Shown: positions 17,956 to 27,275, counted from the first letter of the stretch. The stretch: 64,000 bases of DNA from Solirubrobacter sp963736505 (GCA_963736505.1 CAVTOZ010000005.1:620001-684000); one strand, 5' to 3'. Numbers and translations: made by a program. The notes: a model not told the origin generated them from the sequence alone.

Positions 17956-18666
17956 GTGACCAACCACGATCCGCTTCTCGCCGAGCAACTCGCCTACTAT
18001 CGGGCTCGCGCGCGCGAGTACGACAAGTGGTTCCGTCGCGAGGGGCTCCATGACTTGGGCGAGGAGCGCAATGCGAGATGGCGTCTTGAGCTCAACAGTG
18101 TGTTTTCAGCACTCGATGCGTTTGCGCCTCGTGGAGACGTCCTCGAGCTTGCCTACGGCACGGGTGAGTGGACGATCCGTCTCGCGGAGTCCGCGACCAG
18201 TGTGGTCGGAGTCGATGCAGCGCCGGAGATGCGCGAACTCGCTCTGGCGAAGCTGCAGGATGCCGGTAAGAGCAATGTCGAGCTCTGGGTTGACGATCTC
18301 TTCAGCTGGCAGCCAGATCAAGACTATGACGTGGTCTTCTTTGCGTTCTGGCTTTCGCACGTCCCCGAGGGCGATGCCCACCGGTTCTGGCGCAGCGTTC
18401 ACGACGCGCTTCGCCCCGGAGGCCGCTTCTTCCTCGTGGATACCGCACGCGCGGTCGTCGAGAGGAACGTCATTCACGGTTCGCGACTGCCCGATCGCGA
18501 GAGCGCGACTGAGCTCCGGCGACTCGAGGACGGTCGAGAGTTTCGGATTATCGAGCGTTCGCTCGATCCCGACCGGCTCGCGCGAGATCTTCGTGAACAC
18601 GACCTTGACGCGAGCTTTGTCGAGACAGGCGAGTTCTTCGTCTACGGACTCGGCCGACGCGCCTAG
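17956..18666 (+). CDS. Class I SAM-dependent methyltransferase
   Basis: A 236-residue methyltransferase with the SAM-binding glycine motif VLELAYGTGEWT (about residues 58-69), acidic residue after beta-2 (VGVDAAPEM), and a DVVFFAFWLSHVP motif equivalent to post-motif I. Substrate unknown. Start GTG at 17956. Codon use includes more A/T-ending codons than neighbouring genes, consistent with recent transfer; this is an impression, not a measurement. It converges on the sigma factor gene. Confidence 0.82.
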   Translation: MTNHDPLLAEQLAYYRARAREYDKWFRREGLHDLGEERNARWRLELNSVFSALDAFAPRGDVLELAYGTGEWTIRLAESATSVVGVDAAPEMRELALAKLQDAGKSNVELWVDDLFSWQPDQDYDVVFFAFWLSHVPEGDAHRFWRSVHDALRPGGRFFLVDTARAVVERNVIHGSRLPDRESATELRRLEDGREFRIIERSLDPDRLARDLREHDLDASFVETGEFFVYGLGRRA

Positions 18667-18690
18667 CCCGACCTGAGACCCAGCGCGGGT

Positions 18691-19689
18691 TCAGCTACGA
18701 AGGGTGCGAGGCAGCCCGAAGCGACCGATGACGCTGCCGTCGACGAAGTGGGTGATCGCAGAGATGCGGTCGCCCGCGAGAGTCAGCACGATCACTCCGA
18801 CGGCGTGCGCGATCGGTGATTGCGAGTCGCTGCGATAGCAGCCGAATGCCGGCTGGCCGTTGGCTCGGGTTGGGATCAGCGTGTGGCGGCGCCCGCCCCG
18901 CCAATTCAGGTATTCGTAGATCGCCGAGCGGCCCTGGTATTCGAGCGGGGGCGGCGGCATCGTGAACCACGCGTCTTCGGTGAGCAGCGCGACGACGCCG
19001 TCGATGTCGTCGGCCATCCAGGCATCGGCGAAACGGCGAACCAGCTCGTGTTCTGTCGGTGAGTTGGGCTCTGGCGCTCGGCCCCGGTCTGACGCGGGAA
19101 ATAGGCGTTCGGTCGTTACCCGCGCGCGCCTCAGGGCGCTCTTGACCGAGTCCTCGCTTGTCTCGAGCGTGTCGGCCACCTCGGCGGCGTGGAAGCCGAG
19201 GACGTCGCGGAGAAGCAGGACGGCGCGTTGGCGTGGCGGGAGATGCTGCAGGGCTGCGACGAACGCGAGCTCGACGGTCTCCCGGGTCTGGTATCGAGCA
19301 TCTGGACCCGGCGCCGTATCGATGATCCCCTCGAGCAGGGCGTCGGGGTAGGGCTGGAGCCAAGTCACCTCGCCGAGCCTCGTCGGCTCCGGCGGGGCGA
19401 ACGGCGGCTCGGGTGGCGGCGGCGACCGGCGGCCGAGCGCGCGCAGGGCATCGAGACATCGATTGGTGGCGATCCGGTAGAGCCACGCCCGCAGCGATGC
19501 CGTGCCCTCATAACCCGACAGACCGCGCCAGGCGCTCAGCAACGTCTCCTGGAGCGCGTCCTCAGCGTCCTGCATCGAGCCGAGGATCCGGTAGCAGTGG
19601 AGCTGGAGCTCCCGCCGATAGGGGTCGGTCAGCTCGCGGAATGCCTCCTGCTCGCCTTGTGCAGCGCGCGTCAGCAGGGACTGGCCCAT
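18691..19689 (-). CDS. ECF sigma factor with C-terminal SnoaL-like domain (SigX5 type)
   Basis: A 332-residue sigma-70 family protein. Region 2 holds HCYRILGSMQDAEDALQETLLSAWRGL, region 4 holds LPPRQRAVLLLRDVLGFHAAEVADTL, and a C-terminal extension of about 120 residues (FADAWMADDIDGVVALLTEDAWFTMPP) is a SnoaL-like domain that usually regulates the sigma factor in cis. This matches the SigX5/TIGR02960 type, which lacks a classical anti-sigma partner; none is encoded next to it. ATG at 19689 chosen because the conserved MGQSLLTRA start fits. Confidence 0.88.
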   Translation of the reverse strand: MGQSLLTRAAQGEQEAFRELTDPYRRELQLHCYRILGSMQDAEDALQETLLSAWRGLSGYEGTASLRAWLYRIATNRCLDALRALGRRSPPPPEPPFAPPEPTRLGEVTWLQPYPDALLEGIIDTAPGPDARYQTRETVELAFVAALQHLPPRQRAVLLLRDVLGFHAAEVADTLETSEDSVKSALRRARVTTERLFPASDRGRAPEPNSPTEHELVRRFADAWMADDIDGVVALLTEDAWFTMPPPPLEYQGRSAIYEYLNWRGGRRHTLIPTRANGQPAFGCYRSDSQSPIAHAVGVIVLTLAGDRISAITHFVDGSVIGRFGLPRTLRS

Positions 19690-19872
19690 CTTCTGATCCT
19701 CGCATCTCGACTCCGATCTCGCCGGCATTGACAGCTATGACGTCGCGCGCGCCGAGAAAGGGTCGCCCCGGCGACCGCGCAACCGGCACTGACCCTTCTT
19801 CGGCCTCGCCGGCGTCTCAATACGCGGATGGCAAACCCCCCGCAGGACCTGACTCGCTAGAGGAGGCTCAAA

Positions 19873-20121
19873 ATGCTGCACCACGCTCTCGCTCCAGCGC
19901 TCGCCAGCGCCCACATCGATGACCTGCATCGCGCGGCCGCCCGTCGGCGCACGATCCGTCTCGCCCATCGCGCCGCGCACGAGCCACGCGTAGCGCGCGC
20001 CCCGGCCGCGGGAATGACGCCAACCGAGACTGCTCAAGCAGCCCCATGGCCATGCCAATCAGTCGTCGACGTCCCCTCGGGGCCGCGAGCCGGAATCGAT
20101 CTGGCATCGAGATCGTCGTGA
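19873..20121 (+). CDS. Small basic hypothetical protein
   Basis: An 82-residue reading frame with a perfect ribosome binding site (aggagg at 19861-19866, 6 nt before the ATG). The N-terminal half (ALAPALASAHIDDLHRAAARRRTIRLAHRAA) forms an amphipathic, Arg- and Ala-rich helix like those of short actinobacterial proteins of unknown role. The C-terminal third looks less protein-like, so the true end or reality of the gene is uncertain. Confidence 0.5.
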   Translation: MLHHALAPALASAHIDDLHRAAARRRTIRLAHRAAHEPRVARAPAAGMTPTETAQAAPWPCQSVVDVPSGPRAGIDLASRSS

Positions 20122-20170
20122 GTCCTTGCCGAGGCTTCGCGTGGGGCGTGCCGTCCGCCATGATGGCCCG

Positions 20171-20365
20171 ATGGACACTCTCCGCGAAGGCCAGAAGATC
20201 TGGGTCGAGCAGGAAGATGGGTCACAGCGTGCAGCCATCTACGTCGGCGAAGCCGAAGCGAGCTGGTTCGGCGGCACACCCGGTGCCTATGTCGCCTATC
20301 CCGATACGCGTTCCGGCGAAGAGGTGGCGATCATGCGGATCGTCCCGCGCGACGACGGCGAGTGA
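20171..20365 (+). CDS. Small acidic hypothetical protein
   Basis: A 64-residue frame beginning at ATG 20171. The sequence (MDTLREGQKIWVEQEDGS, then YVGEAEASWFGGTPGAYVAYPD and EEVAIMRIVPRDDGE) looks like a genuine small beta-rich SH3-like protein, with acidic composition unlike the shadow frames nearby. No function can be assigned. Confidence 0.5.
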   Translation: MDTLREGQKIWVEQEDGSQRAAIYVGEAEASWFGGTPGAYVAYPDTRSGEEVAIMRIVPRDDGE

Positions 20366-20431
20366 TACGGCGAAACGACGGATCGAGTCGCTATCGCAAC
20401 GGACGAACTGCGAAAGCGATGGGCCGGCGGC

Positions 20432-21886
20432 GGGTGGCGTCTCTTTGCCGCTGTAAATTCGTCCGCGGCTGAGGTTCCCGGTTGGTCAGTCTATGCGGCG
20501 GTCATCTCCTCGGGGAGTGCGTCGTCGGGTTGGTGATATCTGGCGCGGTTGAGCCGTTGGCGGTCGAGTTCGGTGAAGCGGATGCCGTTGGTCTGGTGAG
20601 TGATGAGGAGATCCAGGACAGCCCAGACGAGGGTGAGGCAGCTGTCCTCGCCGGGGAAGCGGCCCATCACCTTGGTGCGTCGTTTGACCTCGCCGAGCGA
20701 TCGCTCGAGCAGGTTGGTGCTGCGCCACCGGCGGCGGTGGCGCAGTGGGTAGCGCAGGTGCACGACGAGCGCGTCGAGATCGTCGGCCAGGCACTTGGCC
20801 GCGGCGGTGAAGCCGCCCTTGTCGAGCTCGTCGACGAGCGCTTGGAGTCGCTGCTTGGCGTCGCGTTCGTTAATCGCGTCGTCGAGCGCTTGCCAGTAAG
20901 CGTGCTTGACGCGCTCGCGCTCTCGTTCGGGCAGCTTGGCGTACAGGTTGCGCGCGCGGTGCACGCAGCAGCGTTGGCGATCCGATGCCGGCCAGCAGTG
21001 CTCGATCGCCTTGTTGAGCCCGGGAGCGCCGTCGGCGACGATCAGCATCGGCGCGCCGAGGCCGCGGGCGATGAGATCGCGGCCGAGCGCCTGCCAGTCC
21101 TCGTAGGACTCGCGCATTCCGAGCATCACGGCGAGCAGCACACGCTCGCCGGCTTCAGTGAATCCCCAGGCGACCAGCACGCCCTCCTTCGGCCCGCTGG
21201 GACGCACGGAGATGAAGGTCGCGTCGAGAAACAGCGCGACCAGCTGGATGTCGTAGAGGCTGCGGCGCTTGAACGCATCGAAGCGGTCTCTGAGTTCCTC
21301 GCAGATCCGCGAGGCGGTCGACTTCGAGAGCCTCCCCAGCCCGGCCTGCTCGCACAGCGACTCGACATCGCGCATCGACAACCCGCGCACGAACGCGCCG
21401 ATCACCAACGCCTTCAACGGCTCGGTCCGCAACAGCTTCGGCGTCCGCGGGAACAGCTTGGACGCGAACGTCTCCGCCGCCTCGCGGACCTGCGGGATCT
21501 CAATCTGGAGCTCACCCTCGCCGGTCTGCACCCTGCGCGGACGAAACCCGTTGCGCAGCCCGCTCTCATAGTTGCGCAGCCCTCGTTGCGAGTCGGGACG
21601 GCGCTCGTAGCGAGAGCGGCCCAACCAGGCCTCGAACTCGTCCTCGACCGCCCGCTGAATGATCAACCGGGCACCGAGCCTCGCGAGCTCCGACAACGAC
21701 TCGCGCGGGTTCTCACCCACTCCGACCGCGAGCAGCTGATCGATCTGCGCTTCAATCTCCGCCGACGGCGGTACGGTACGTCTCACGGCGTAGGTCCTCC
21801 TTCGATGTCTTGCAGGACTTGAGGGAACCTACGCCGTCGTCTTGACGGCACCGGCGGCTATTTACACCAGTTCTGAGACGCGACCC
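20432..21886 (-). mobile_element. Complete IS256-family insertion sequence
   Basis: About 1455 bp. Ends are imperfect 26-bp inverted repeats: left begins gggtggcgtctc (20432) and contains ctgtaaa; right, read inward on the other strand, begins gggtcgcgtctc and contains ggtgtaaa; 19 of 26 positions agree. The 7-bp sequence cggcggc occurs immediately outside both ends (20425-20431 and 21887-21893), a likely target duplication. It carries one intact transposase gene. The rejoined flanks read as intergenic sequence, so no gene appears to be interrupted. Confidence 0.85.
20491..21786 (-). CDS. IS256-family (mutator-type) transposase
   Basis: A 431-residue DDE transposase. Candidate catalytic residues are Asp188 (LFLDATF), Asp252 (IVADGAPG) and Glu361 (TNLLERSLGEVKRR), with family-typical spacing, plus the CCVHRARN motif. 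The gene is full length with no frameshift, so the element may be active. It is unrelated in detail to the second transposase at 28506. Confidence 0.93.
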   Translation of the reverse strand: MRRTVPPSAEIEAQIDQLLAVGVGENPRESLSELARLGARLIIQRAVEDEFEAWLGRSRYERRPDSQRGLRNYESGLRNGFRPRRVQTGEGELQIEIPQVREAAETFASKLFPRTPKLLRTEPLKALVIGAFVRGLSMRDVESLCEQAGLGRLSKSTASRICEELRDRFDAFKRRSLYDIQLVALFLDATFISVRPSGPKEGVLVAWGFTEAGERVLLAVMLGMRESYEDWQALGRDLIARGLGAPMLIVADGAPGLNKAIEHCWPASDRQRCCVHRARNLYAKLPERERERVKHAYWQALDDAINERDAKQRLQALVDELDKGGFTAAAKCLADDLDALVVHLRYPLRHRRRWRSTNLLERSLGEVKRRTKVMGRFPGEDSCLTLVWAVLDLLITHQTNGIRFTELDRQRLNRARYHQPDDALPEEMTAA

Positions 21887-21926
21887 CGGCGGCTTGGGGC
21901 TGCCGCGTCCCCGAGCCGGTGACCGA

Positions 21927-22143
21927 TCCACCCGCGGGTGGCCTCGTGGGCGTTTGGGGGTCGGCGGCTGAATGCCGCGGCAGGGCGCCCTGCACGCGAC
22001 GACGGGCGTACACGCCAACCCACCGCGGCGAGCGACACCGCAGACCAGTGCCAGGGCGCCCGGCGCGCGGGTCTCAGTTCAGTCGTCGAGCCGGGTCCCG
22101 CGAGGACGGGACCCGCGGCCGAGCGAACCGACCCTCAGCGGTT
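21927..22143 (+). repeat. Dispersed intergenic repeat, copy D (full length)
   Basis: Full-length forward copy with the palindrome at 21928-21941, 40 bp from the IS256 right end. Upstream bases gtccccgagccggtgaccgat are nearly the same as those before copy F at 29975, so similarity extends past the palindrome in these two copies. Confidence 0.85.
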
Positions 22144-22169
22144 CCCCACCCGCGATGCGGGTTGGGTCG

Positions 22170-22865
22170 TCATCCGGCGCTCACGGAAAGGATCGGGGCA
22201 TCGCGCTTGAAGCCCCAGACCATGCAGTAGATCCCGAGGAAGAGCTCCCACACGAACTCCGGGATCGTCGCGATACCTTGCAGCGAGCGCAGCGCGCTGC
22301 TCGGATCGTTGCCGCTGAACAGCACGGCCGTCCCGGACAGGATGATCAGCGGTCCGCCGATCAGACCGAGCCACGCTGCGCGACGCGGCACCAGGCCCGA
22401 GCGGTACATCAGGTAGCCGAGGATCAGCCCGTTCCCCCAGCCGACGACCCAGCCCGGGCCGAGCAGGAACGTCCAGTCCTTGAGTGCCGCGAGCGTGTAC
22501 GCGACCGTCCCCTCAGACCCACCGGCAACCTCGTTGCGCAACGTGACGAGGCCCAGCATCGAGACGATGCCGACGAGGATGAACGTGGACTCGACCAGCC
22601 GCGCCGTCACGTAGCCGATGGCCAGCTCTTCGTTCTGGCGTCTGACGATCGGGAGGATCACGACGGCGGTGCCGACGTTCGCGATGATCAGCAGCAGCTC
22701 CAGCAGAGCGCCGAACAAGATCTGCTTGTCGTGCCCAGCACCGGCGATGAACGCCGCGGGATGTCTGAGCGCGGGCTCGTAGAGCAGCAGCGCCGGGATC
22801 GACGTGACGAACGTGATGAGGTAGAGCACGCCGAACCAACGCGCCCTCTTCTGGTCTAGGGACAC
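22170..22865 (-). CDS. DUF4386-family membrane protein
   Basis: A 231-residue integral membrane protein with about six hydrophobic helices (YLITFVTSIPALLLY at the N-terminus, LFGALLELLLIIANVGTAVV, ESTFILVGIVSMLGLV, and others). It matches the DUF4386 family; the function is unknown. I prefer the GTG at 22865 (ribosome binding site ggggaaagggg) to the ATG at 22910. It is divergent from the DUF1254 gene. Confidence 0.78.
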   Translation of the reverse strand: MSLDQKRARWFGVLYLITFVTSIPALLLYEPALRHPAAFIAGAGHDKQILFGALLELLLIIANVGTAVVILPIVRRQNEELAIGYVTARLVESTFILVGIVSMLGLVTLRNEVAGGSEGTVAYTLAALKDWTFLLGPGWVVGWGNGLILGYLMYRSGLVPRRAAWLGLIGGPLIILSGTAVLFSGNDPSSALRSLQGIATIPEFVWELFLGIYCMVWGFKRDAPILSVSAG

Positions 22866-23022
22866 GGTTGGACCCCTTTCCCCGGTAATGGCGAACAGGC
22901 GAATTCCCACATCGCCATCTCGACCGGGTAGAACGCCAACTTATACATGCGCACGGCCGCGCATCGCGATCACCCCACGCGGGTGAGGGTCGGCCACACC
23001 GACGGCTGGGAAGCTCGCGAGC

Positions 23023-24375
23023 ATGACGGCGCCGGCAAAGGGATCGCAGGCGCGTACCGATGAGCTCGCGGCGCTCGCCGCAGATGCGTTCATCTACGGC
23101 TTTCCACTGGTCTTCGACCTGCAGGAGGTCGAGCGCTTCACGCGCGTGGGTATGGGGACGCTGGAGGCGGCGCCGCTGAACGTGTTCTCGCACGCCACCG
23201 CGCTGGCCGGCCCGAAGGACACGTTCGTATCGATCAACAACGACACGATCTACTCGATCGCCAACCTGGACGTCAGCGGCGGCCCGGTGCGCCTGGAGGT
23301 CCCTGACGCCGACGGCCGCTACTACGTGTTGCAGTTCGTCGATGCGTGGACGAACAACTTCGCCTACATCGGCCGGCGCGCGACGGGAACCGCGGCCGGG
23401 TCGTTCCTGCTCGTCCCGCCCGGGTGGGATGGAGCGGAGCCGGGCGACGCGACGGTGATCCGCTTGCCGACCGCGGTGGCGAGCATCGTCGGGCGCTGGG
23501 CGGTCGAGGGCGCGGATGACCTTCCGGCCGTGCGCGCGCTCCAGCAGGGACTGACGCTCACCCCGAGCGGCGAGGGGCGCGGGATTCCCGCACTCGACCC
23601 GGATGTGCCCGAGGACGTCGCGTTCTTCGAGCGCCTGCGCGTGTGGCTGCAGGCCTTCCCGCCGGCGCCGCGCGACCTCGACCACCAGCGGCGCTTCGAG
23701 CCGCTCGGCGTGTTCGCCGCGCAGTCGCCGTACACCGACGCCGACTCGGAACTCGTGGCCGCGTTGCGGGCGGGTCTCGCGGCCGGGCGCGAGCACATGG
23801 AACAGGCGCTCAAGCACGGTTCAAGCCCGCGGCAGAACGGCTGGAGCCTGACCTACCACGTGTTCGACTACAACCTCGACTTCTTCGAGGTGGGCGCGCT
23901 CGACGAGGACCAGTGGAAGCTCCCCGACGACGCGAGCCGCTACCTGGTCCGCGCCCTCTCGGCCCGTGGCGGGCTCTGGGGCAACCACGGCTACGAGGCG
24001 GCCTACGCAATGGTCTACACCGACGGCGACGACCAGCCGCTGGACGGCGCGCATCGCTACGAGCTGCGCTTCACCACGACGCCGCCCGTCGGCGCGTTCT
24101 GGTCGGTGACGATGTACGACACGCCCGACTTCTACCTCGTCGAGAATCCGATCGAGCGCTACTCGATCGGCGACCGCACCCCCGGGCTGCATTACGCCGA
24201 CGACGGCTCGCTGACCATCGTCATCCAACGCGACGCACCGTCCGAACCCGACCGGGCCGCGAACTGGCTGCCCACCCCGGCGGGGACCTTCCGCCCGATC
24301 CTGCGCATGTACTCGCCCGACAGCGCCGTCTTCGACGGGACCTTCGAACTCCCGCCCATCACACGCGTCGACTGA
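23023..24375 (+). CDS. DUF1254/DUF1214 domain protein
   Basis: A 450-residue protein with the N-terminal DUF1254 domain (DAFIYGFPLV at residues 22-31, VSINNDTIYSIANLDVS, YYVLQFVDAWTNNFAYIG) and the C-terminal DUF1214 domain (GAFWSVTMYD, YSIGDRTPGLHYADDGSLTI, NWLPTPAGTFRPILRMYSP). These families are widespread, often exported, and without proven biochemical role. No signal peptide is evident here, so it may be cytoplasmic. Confidence 0.88.
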   Translation: MTAPAKGSQARTDELAALAADAFIYGFPLVFDLQEVERFTRVGMGTLEAAPLNVFSHATALAGPKDTFVSINNDTIYSIANLDVSGGPVRLEVPDADGRYYVLQFVDAWTNNFAYIGRRATGTAAGSFLLVPPGWDGAEPGDATVIRLPTAVASIVGRWAVEGADDLPAVRALQQGLTLTPSGEGRGIPALDPDVPEDVAFFERLRVWLQAFPPAPRDLDHQRRFEPLGVFAAQSPYTDADSELVAALRAGLAAGREHMEQALKHGSSPRQNGWSLTYHVFDYNLDFFEVGALDEDQWKLPDDASRYLVRALSARGGLWGNHGYEAAYAMVYTDGDDQPLDGAHRYELRFTTTPPVGAFWSVTMYDTPDFYLVENPIERYSIGDRTPGLHYADDGSLTIVIQRDAPSEPDRAANWLPTPAGTFRPILRMYSPDSAVFDGTFELPPITRVD

Positions 24376-24438
24376 TTGGGCCGCTTCACGCCTGGCCACT
24401 TCCGTGAGGCGAGCCTCGTGACCGACGTGCCGTGACGT

Positions 24439-24464
24439 TCCACCCGCGGGTGGCCTCGTGGGCG
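24439..24464 (+). repeat. Dispersed intergenic repeat, copy E (5' fragment)
   Basis: Only the first about 26 bases remain: the palindrome (24440-24453) followed by cctcgtgggcg, after which similarity stops. Confidence 0.7.
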
Positions 24465-24503
24465 CTGCTCAAGGGCTGCTGGACGGGCGGCGCCACCCAT
24501 CTT

Positions 24504-24603
24504 CGTCGCCCGGGCCGAACCGCACGGCGTGCGCGGTTGCACGGGTTCGCATGCGCGCGCCGAGCTTCTGGAGGATCGCGGCGACGTGCGAGGGAGCGCA
24601 CCA
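24504..24603 (-). pseudogene. LuxR-type helix-turn-helix remnant
   Basis: On the minus strand one frame reads SHVAAILQKLGARMRTRA followed by TAHAVRFG, the recognition helix and end of a LuxR/FixJ-type DNA-binding domain. The rest of such a gene is absent, and there is no start nearby. It lies 40 bp from repeat fragment E. The short length makes chance similarity possible. Confidence 0.45.
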
Positions 24604-24652
24604 GTCGGAGGGCTGACGGGAATCTTCAGGCGGCGGAGAGCGTCGTGATCTC

Positions 24653-26302
24653 ATGATGGCCCGCCACGCCCGCGCCCTCGCGCTCAGCACCGTCCTCTTG
24701 CTCGCCGCCACCGCGTTGAGCGGCTGTGTCGCCATCAAGTCCCAGAGCGCCGATTCCCGGCTGCCGGGCGTCGTGACGATCAACGTGTCGATCTGCGCGA
24801 GCAACCGGCAGTCGGCCGCCTCGACCTGTATTCCGAGGCCAGACAGCACGCCGGGACAGACGCCGAACACGGCCGAGGGCGACAACGGCGTCGACGCGCC
24901 GGGCGTGGAGCAGCCTCAGCCCGGCCAGCTGCTCGTCGGATTCCGGGTGCCGGACAGCACGGTCGCGCCGGGTCAGTTCACCAGCCCGAACGGAGAGGTG
25001 TTCTCGAAGAGCGCCAGCTACACCGCGGCGCTCACCGCCGATCATCCCGCCCCGGCCGGGCTTCGCTGGGAGGGCTACATCTCGTCCAGCGTGCAGCTGG
25101 AGGCAGGCTTCTCAATCACGAGCTTCAGCGCCGAGTTCGCCCTGCCGCCAGGTCCCGGCGGCGCGCCGTTCGCCGGGCCGTTCCGGTGGCGGGCGATCGT
25201 CGGGATCCGTCTTGTCAGCGGCGATGCCGGGGCGCCTGTCGACTGCGGCCAGGGATCGGACTGCTTCGACTCGCCCACCACCGCGGGCGGAGCAGGCGAT
25301 CTCGACGGCCAGTTCGACGAGGCGGTCAGCGACTTCCGCGTGCTGCAGGGCACCGGAGCCGGCGCCGCGCCGGGCGAGACGGCGACGGTCTCGTTCCCGG
25401 TCCGCTATAGCGACAACGCGACGCCGAGGTTCGGGTCGCAGACGCTCCGGTTGACCGCGGCGAGCGCGCTGCCCGGCAACCCGACCGTCACGCCCTCCGC
25501 GCCGACGCTGACGATCGCGTCCGGCGCCACTCCATCCGTCACCGCCCGCGTAATCGTGCCGGCCGGCACCGCCCCCGGCACCTACCCCGTGACGTTGACG
25601 GCCGCGGACGGCTCACCGGCGGTGACGCGGTCGAACACGGCGACGGTCACCGTGGTCGACAAGACCCCGCCCTCGATTCGCATCGGGTCCCCCACGGACG
25701 GCGAGACCCTCACCCAGGGCCAGCAGATCGCGGCCGACTACAGCTGCGCCGACGAGGCGGGCGGCTCTGGTCCCGCCTCCTGCGCCGGACCCGTGCCCAG
25801 CGGCGCGCCGATCGACACCGCGGCCCCCGGGCAGAAGACGTTCACCGTCACCGCGCAGGACAACGCGGGCAACGTCGCGAGCCTTACCCGGACCTACACG
25901 GTCGCGGCGCCGGTCGTGCTCCCGAAGCCGCGGATCAACGCGACGGTGACGTTCCTGTTCGCGGCCCGGAAGACGAGCACGACGTTCACCGCGTTGTCGG
26001 TCAGAGGGGTGCCGAAGGGAACGACGGTCGTGGCGACCTGCAAGGGCAAGCGCTGCCCGGCAGGCAAGGTGAAGGGCAAGCGACGCGCCCTCTCGTTCAC
26101 CAAGAAGAACGCCTCCGACTCCGTGACGCTCAGGCCCTGGGTGCGGAAGCCATTGGGGGTGGGGACGGTGCTCACCGTCTCGGTGACGAAGCCCGGCTCG
26201 ATCGGCAGCGTGAAGACGATCGCGATCCGCCGTTCGAAGGCCCCGAAGGTCACAACGAGTTGCCTGCAGCCCGGCGCGAAGAACCCCTCGCGCTGCTCAT
26301 AG
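24653..26302 (+). CDS. Large lipoprotein with Ig-like repeats, function unknown
   Basis: A 549-residue exported protein. N-terminal signal sequence ends in a lipobox with Cys25 (ALSGC). The middle resembles beta-sandwich domains (TFTVTAQDNAGNVASLTRTYTV is an Ig-like/HYR-type segment about residues 405-425, preceded by a Ser/Asp-rich linker with Cys pairs), and the C-terminal region is Lys-rich (CKGKRCPAGKVKGKRRALSF) like surface proteins of related soil actinobacteria. No catalytic motif was seen. A structural or binding role is a guess. Confidence 0.75.
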   Translation: MMARHARALALSTVLLLAATALSGCVAIKSQSADSRLPGVVTINVSICASNRQSAASTCIPRPDSTPGQTPNTAEGDNGVDAPGVEQPQPGQLLVGFRVPDSTVAPGQFTSPNGEVFSKSASYTAALTADHPAPAGLRWEGYISSSVQLEAGFSITSFSAEFALPPGPGGAPFAGPFRWRAIVGIRLVSGDAGAPVDCGQGSDCFDSPTTAGGAGDLDGQFDEAVSDFRVLQGTGAGAAPGETATVSFPVRYSDNATPRFGSQTLRLTAASALPGNPTVTPSAPTLTIASGATPSVTARVIVPAGTAPGTYPVTLTAADGSPAVTRSNTATVTVVDKTPPSIRIGSPTDGETLTQGQQIAADYSCADEAGGSGPASCAGPVPSGAPIDTAAPGQKTFTVTAQDNAGNVASLTRTYTVAAPVVLPKPRINATVTFLFAARKTSTTFTALSVRGVPKGTTVVATCKGKRCPAGKVKGKRRALSFTKKNASDSVTLRPWVRKPLGVGTVLTVSVTKPGSIGSVKTIAIRRSKAPKVTTSCLQPGAKNPSRCS

Positions 26303-26315
26303 AGTCGCCCGGCCG

Positions 26316-27179
26316 ATGCGTGAGATCCGTCTGCTCATCGTGCCGTACGAGCTCGGAGGGTTGCGGCACGGTGTCGGGCGTGGGCCGGAACGGCTCTTGG
26401 AGTTCGGCGTCGAGAAGGAGCTCAGCAGGTGCGGCGCTTCGGTGCGCAGCGAGGTTCTGGAGTTGCGTGGGAGCTTCAGTAACGAGGTCGCCGCTTGCTT
26501 TGAGCTGATGCGGATGGTCTCCACCCGCGTGGCCGATGCGACGCGGGACGACGCGTTCCCGGTCGTGTTGTCGGGCAGCTGCTTCGCGGCCGTTGGCGTT
26601 GTGGCGGGCCTGGCGGAGCCGTCGCCCGGTGTCCTCTGGTTCGACGCCCACGGCGACTTCAACACTCCCGAGACCTCGCTCTCCGGCTACATCGACGGCA
26701 TGGGCTTGCCGATCATGACCGGCGCTGCCTGGCAGGCGCTGCACGCCACGGTCCCCGGTGCGGGGCCGGTGCCTGAGACCGCGATCGTGCATGCGGGGGG
26801 CCGTGACTTCGACGAGCCCGAGGTACGACGCTTCGAGGCATCCGCGGTCGCTCGCATGGAGCCCGAGAGCCTGCGTTCCGCGGAGCCGTTGTTGCACGCG
26901 CTCGCGGCGCTGGAACCAGTTCCGAGCGGGCTCTACCTCCATGTCGACCTTGACGTGCTCGACAGTCGCGAGGCGCAGGTCAACGCCTACAGCGCCCCCG
27001 GCGGCCTGAGCGCCGCACAGCTGGAGTCGCTCGTGAGCGCGGTGCTCACCCACTGCCCGGTGCGGGCCGCCTCCCTCACCGCGTATGACCCGGAGTGCGA
27101 TCCGGACGATCGCGTGCCGCCGATCGCCCTACGACTGCTCGTGCTGATCGCCGAGTACGTCCAGCGGGCGGAACCGTAG
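26316..27179 (+). CDS. Arginase/agmatinase-superfamily protein with altered metal site
   Basis: A 287-residue ureohydrolase-fold protein. The motifs DAHGD (Asp110, His112, Asp114) and HVDLDVLD (Asp211, Asp213) are intact, but the first motif, normally GGDHS, reads SGSCF, so one manganese-ligand His is replaced by Cys89. Variants like this occur in the superfamily and may act on substrates other than arginine or agmatine. It follows the lipoprotein gene by only 13 bp, so it may be co-transcribed. Confidence 0.78.
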   Translation: MREIRLLIVPYELGGLRHGVGRGPERLLEFGVEKELSRCGASVRSEVLELRGSFSNEVAACFELMRMVSTRVADATRDDAFPVVLSGSCFAAVGVVAGLAEPSPGVLWFDAHGDFNTPETSLSGYIDGMGLPIMTGAAWQALHATVPGAGPVPETAIVHAGGRDFDEPEVRRFEASAVARMEPESLRSAEPLLHALAALEPVPSGLYLHVDLDVLDSREAQVNAYSAPGGLSAAQLESLVSAVLTHCPVRAASLTAYDPECDPDDRVPPIALRLLVLIAEYVQRAEP

Positions 27180-27275
27180 AAGGATCGTCCTGCACGCGGC
27201 AAGTCGGCGGTCACGCGAGACGCGTTGGGGCGAGAGCAGCCGGACGGCCAGGGCGCCCGGCAACGCGAGCGCCAC

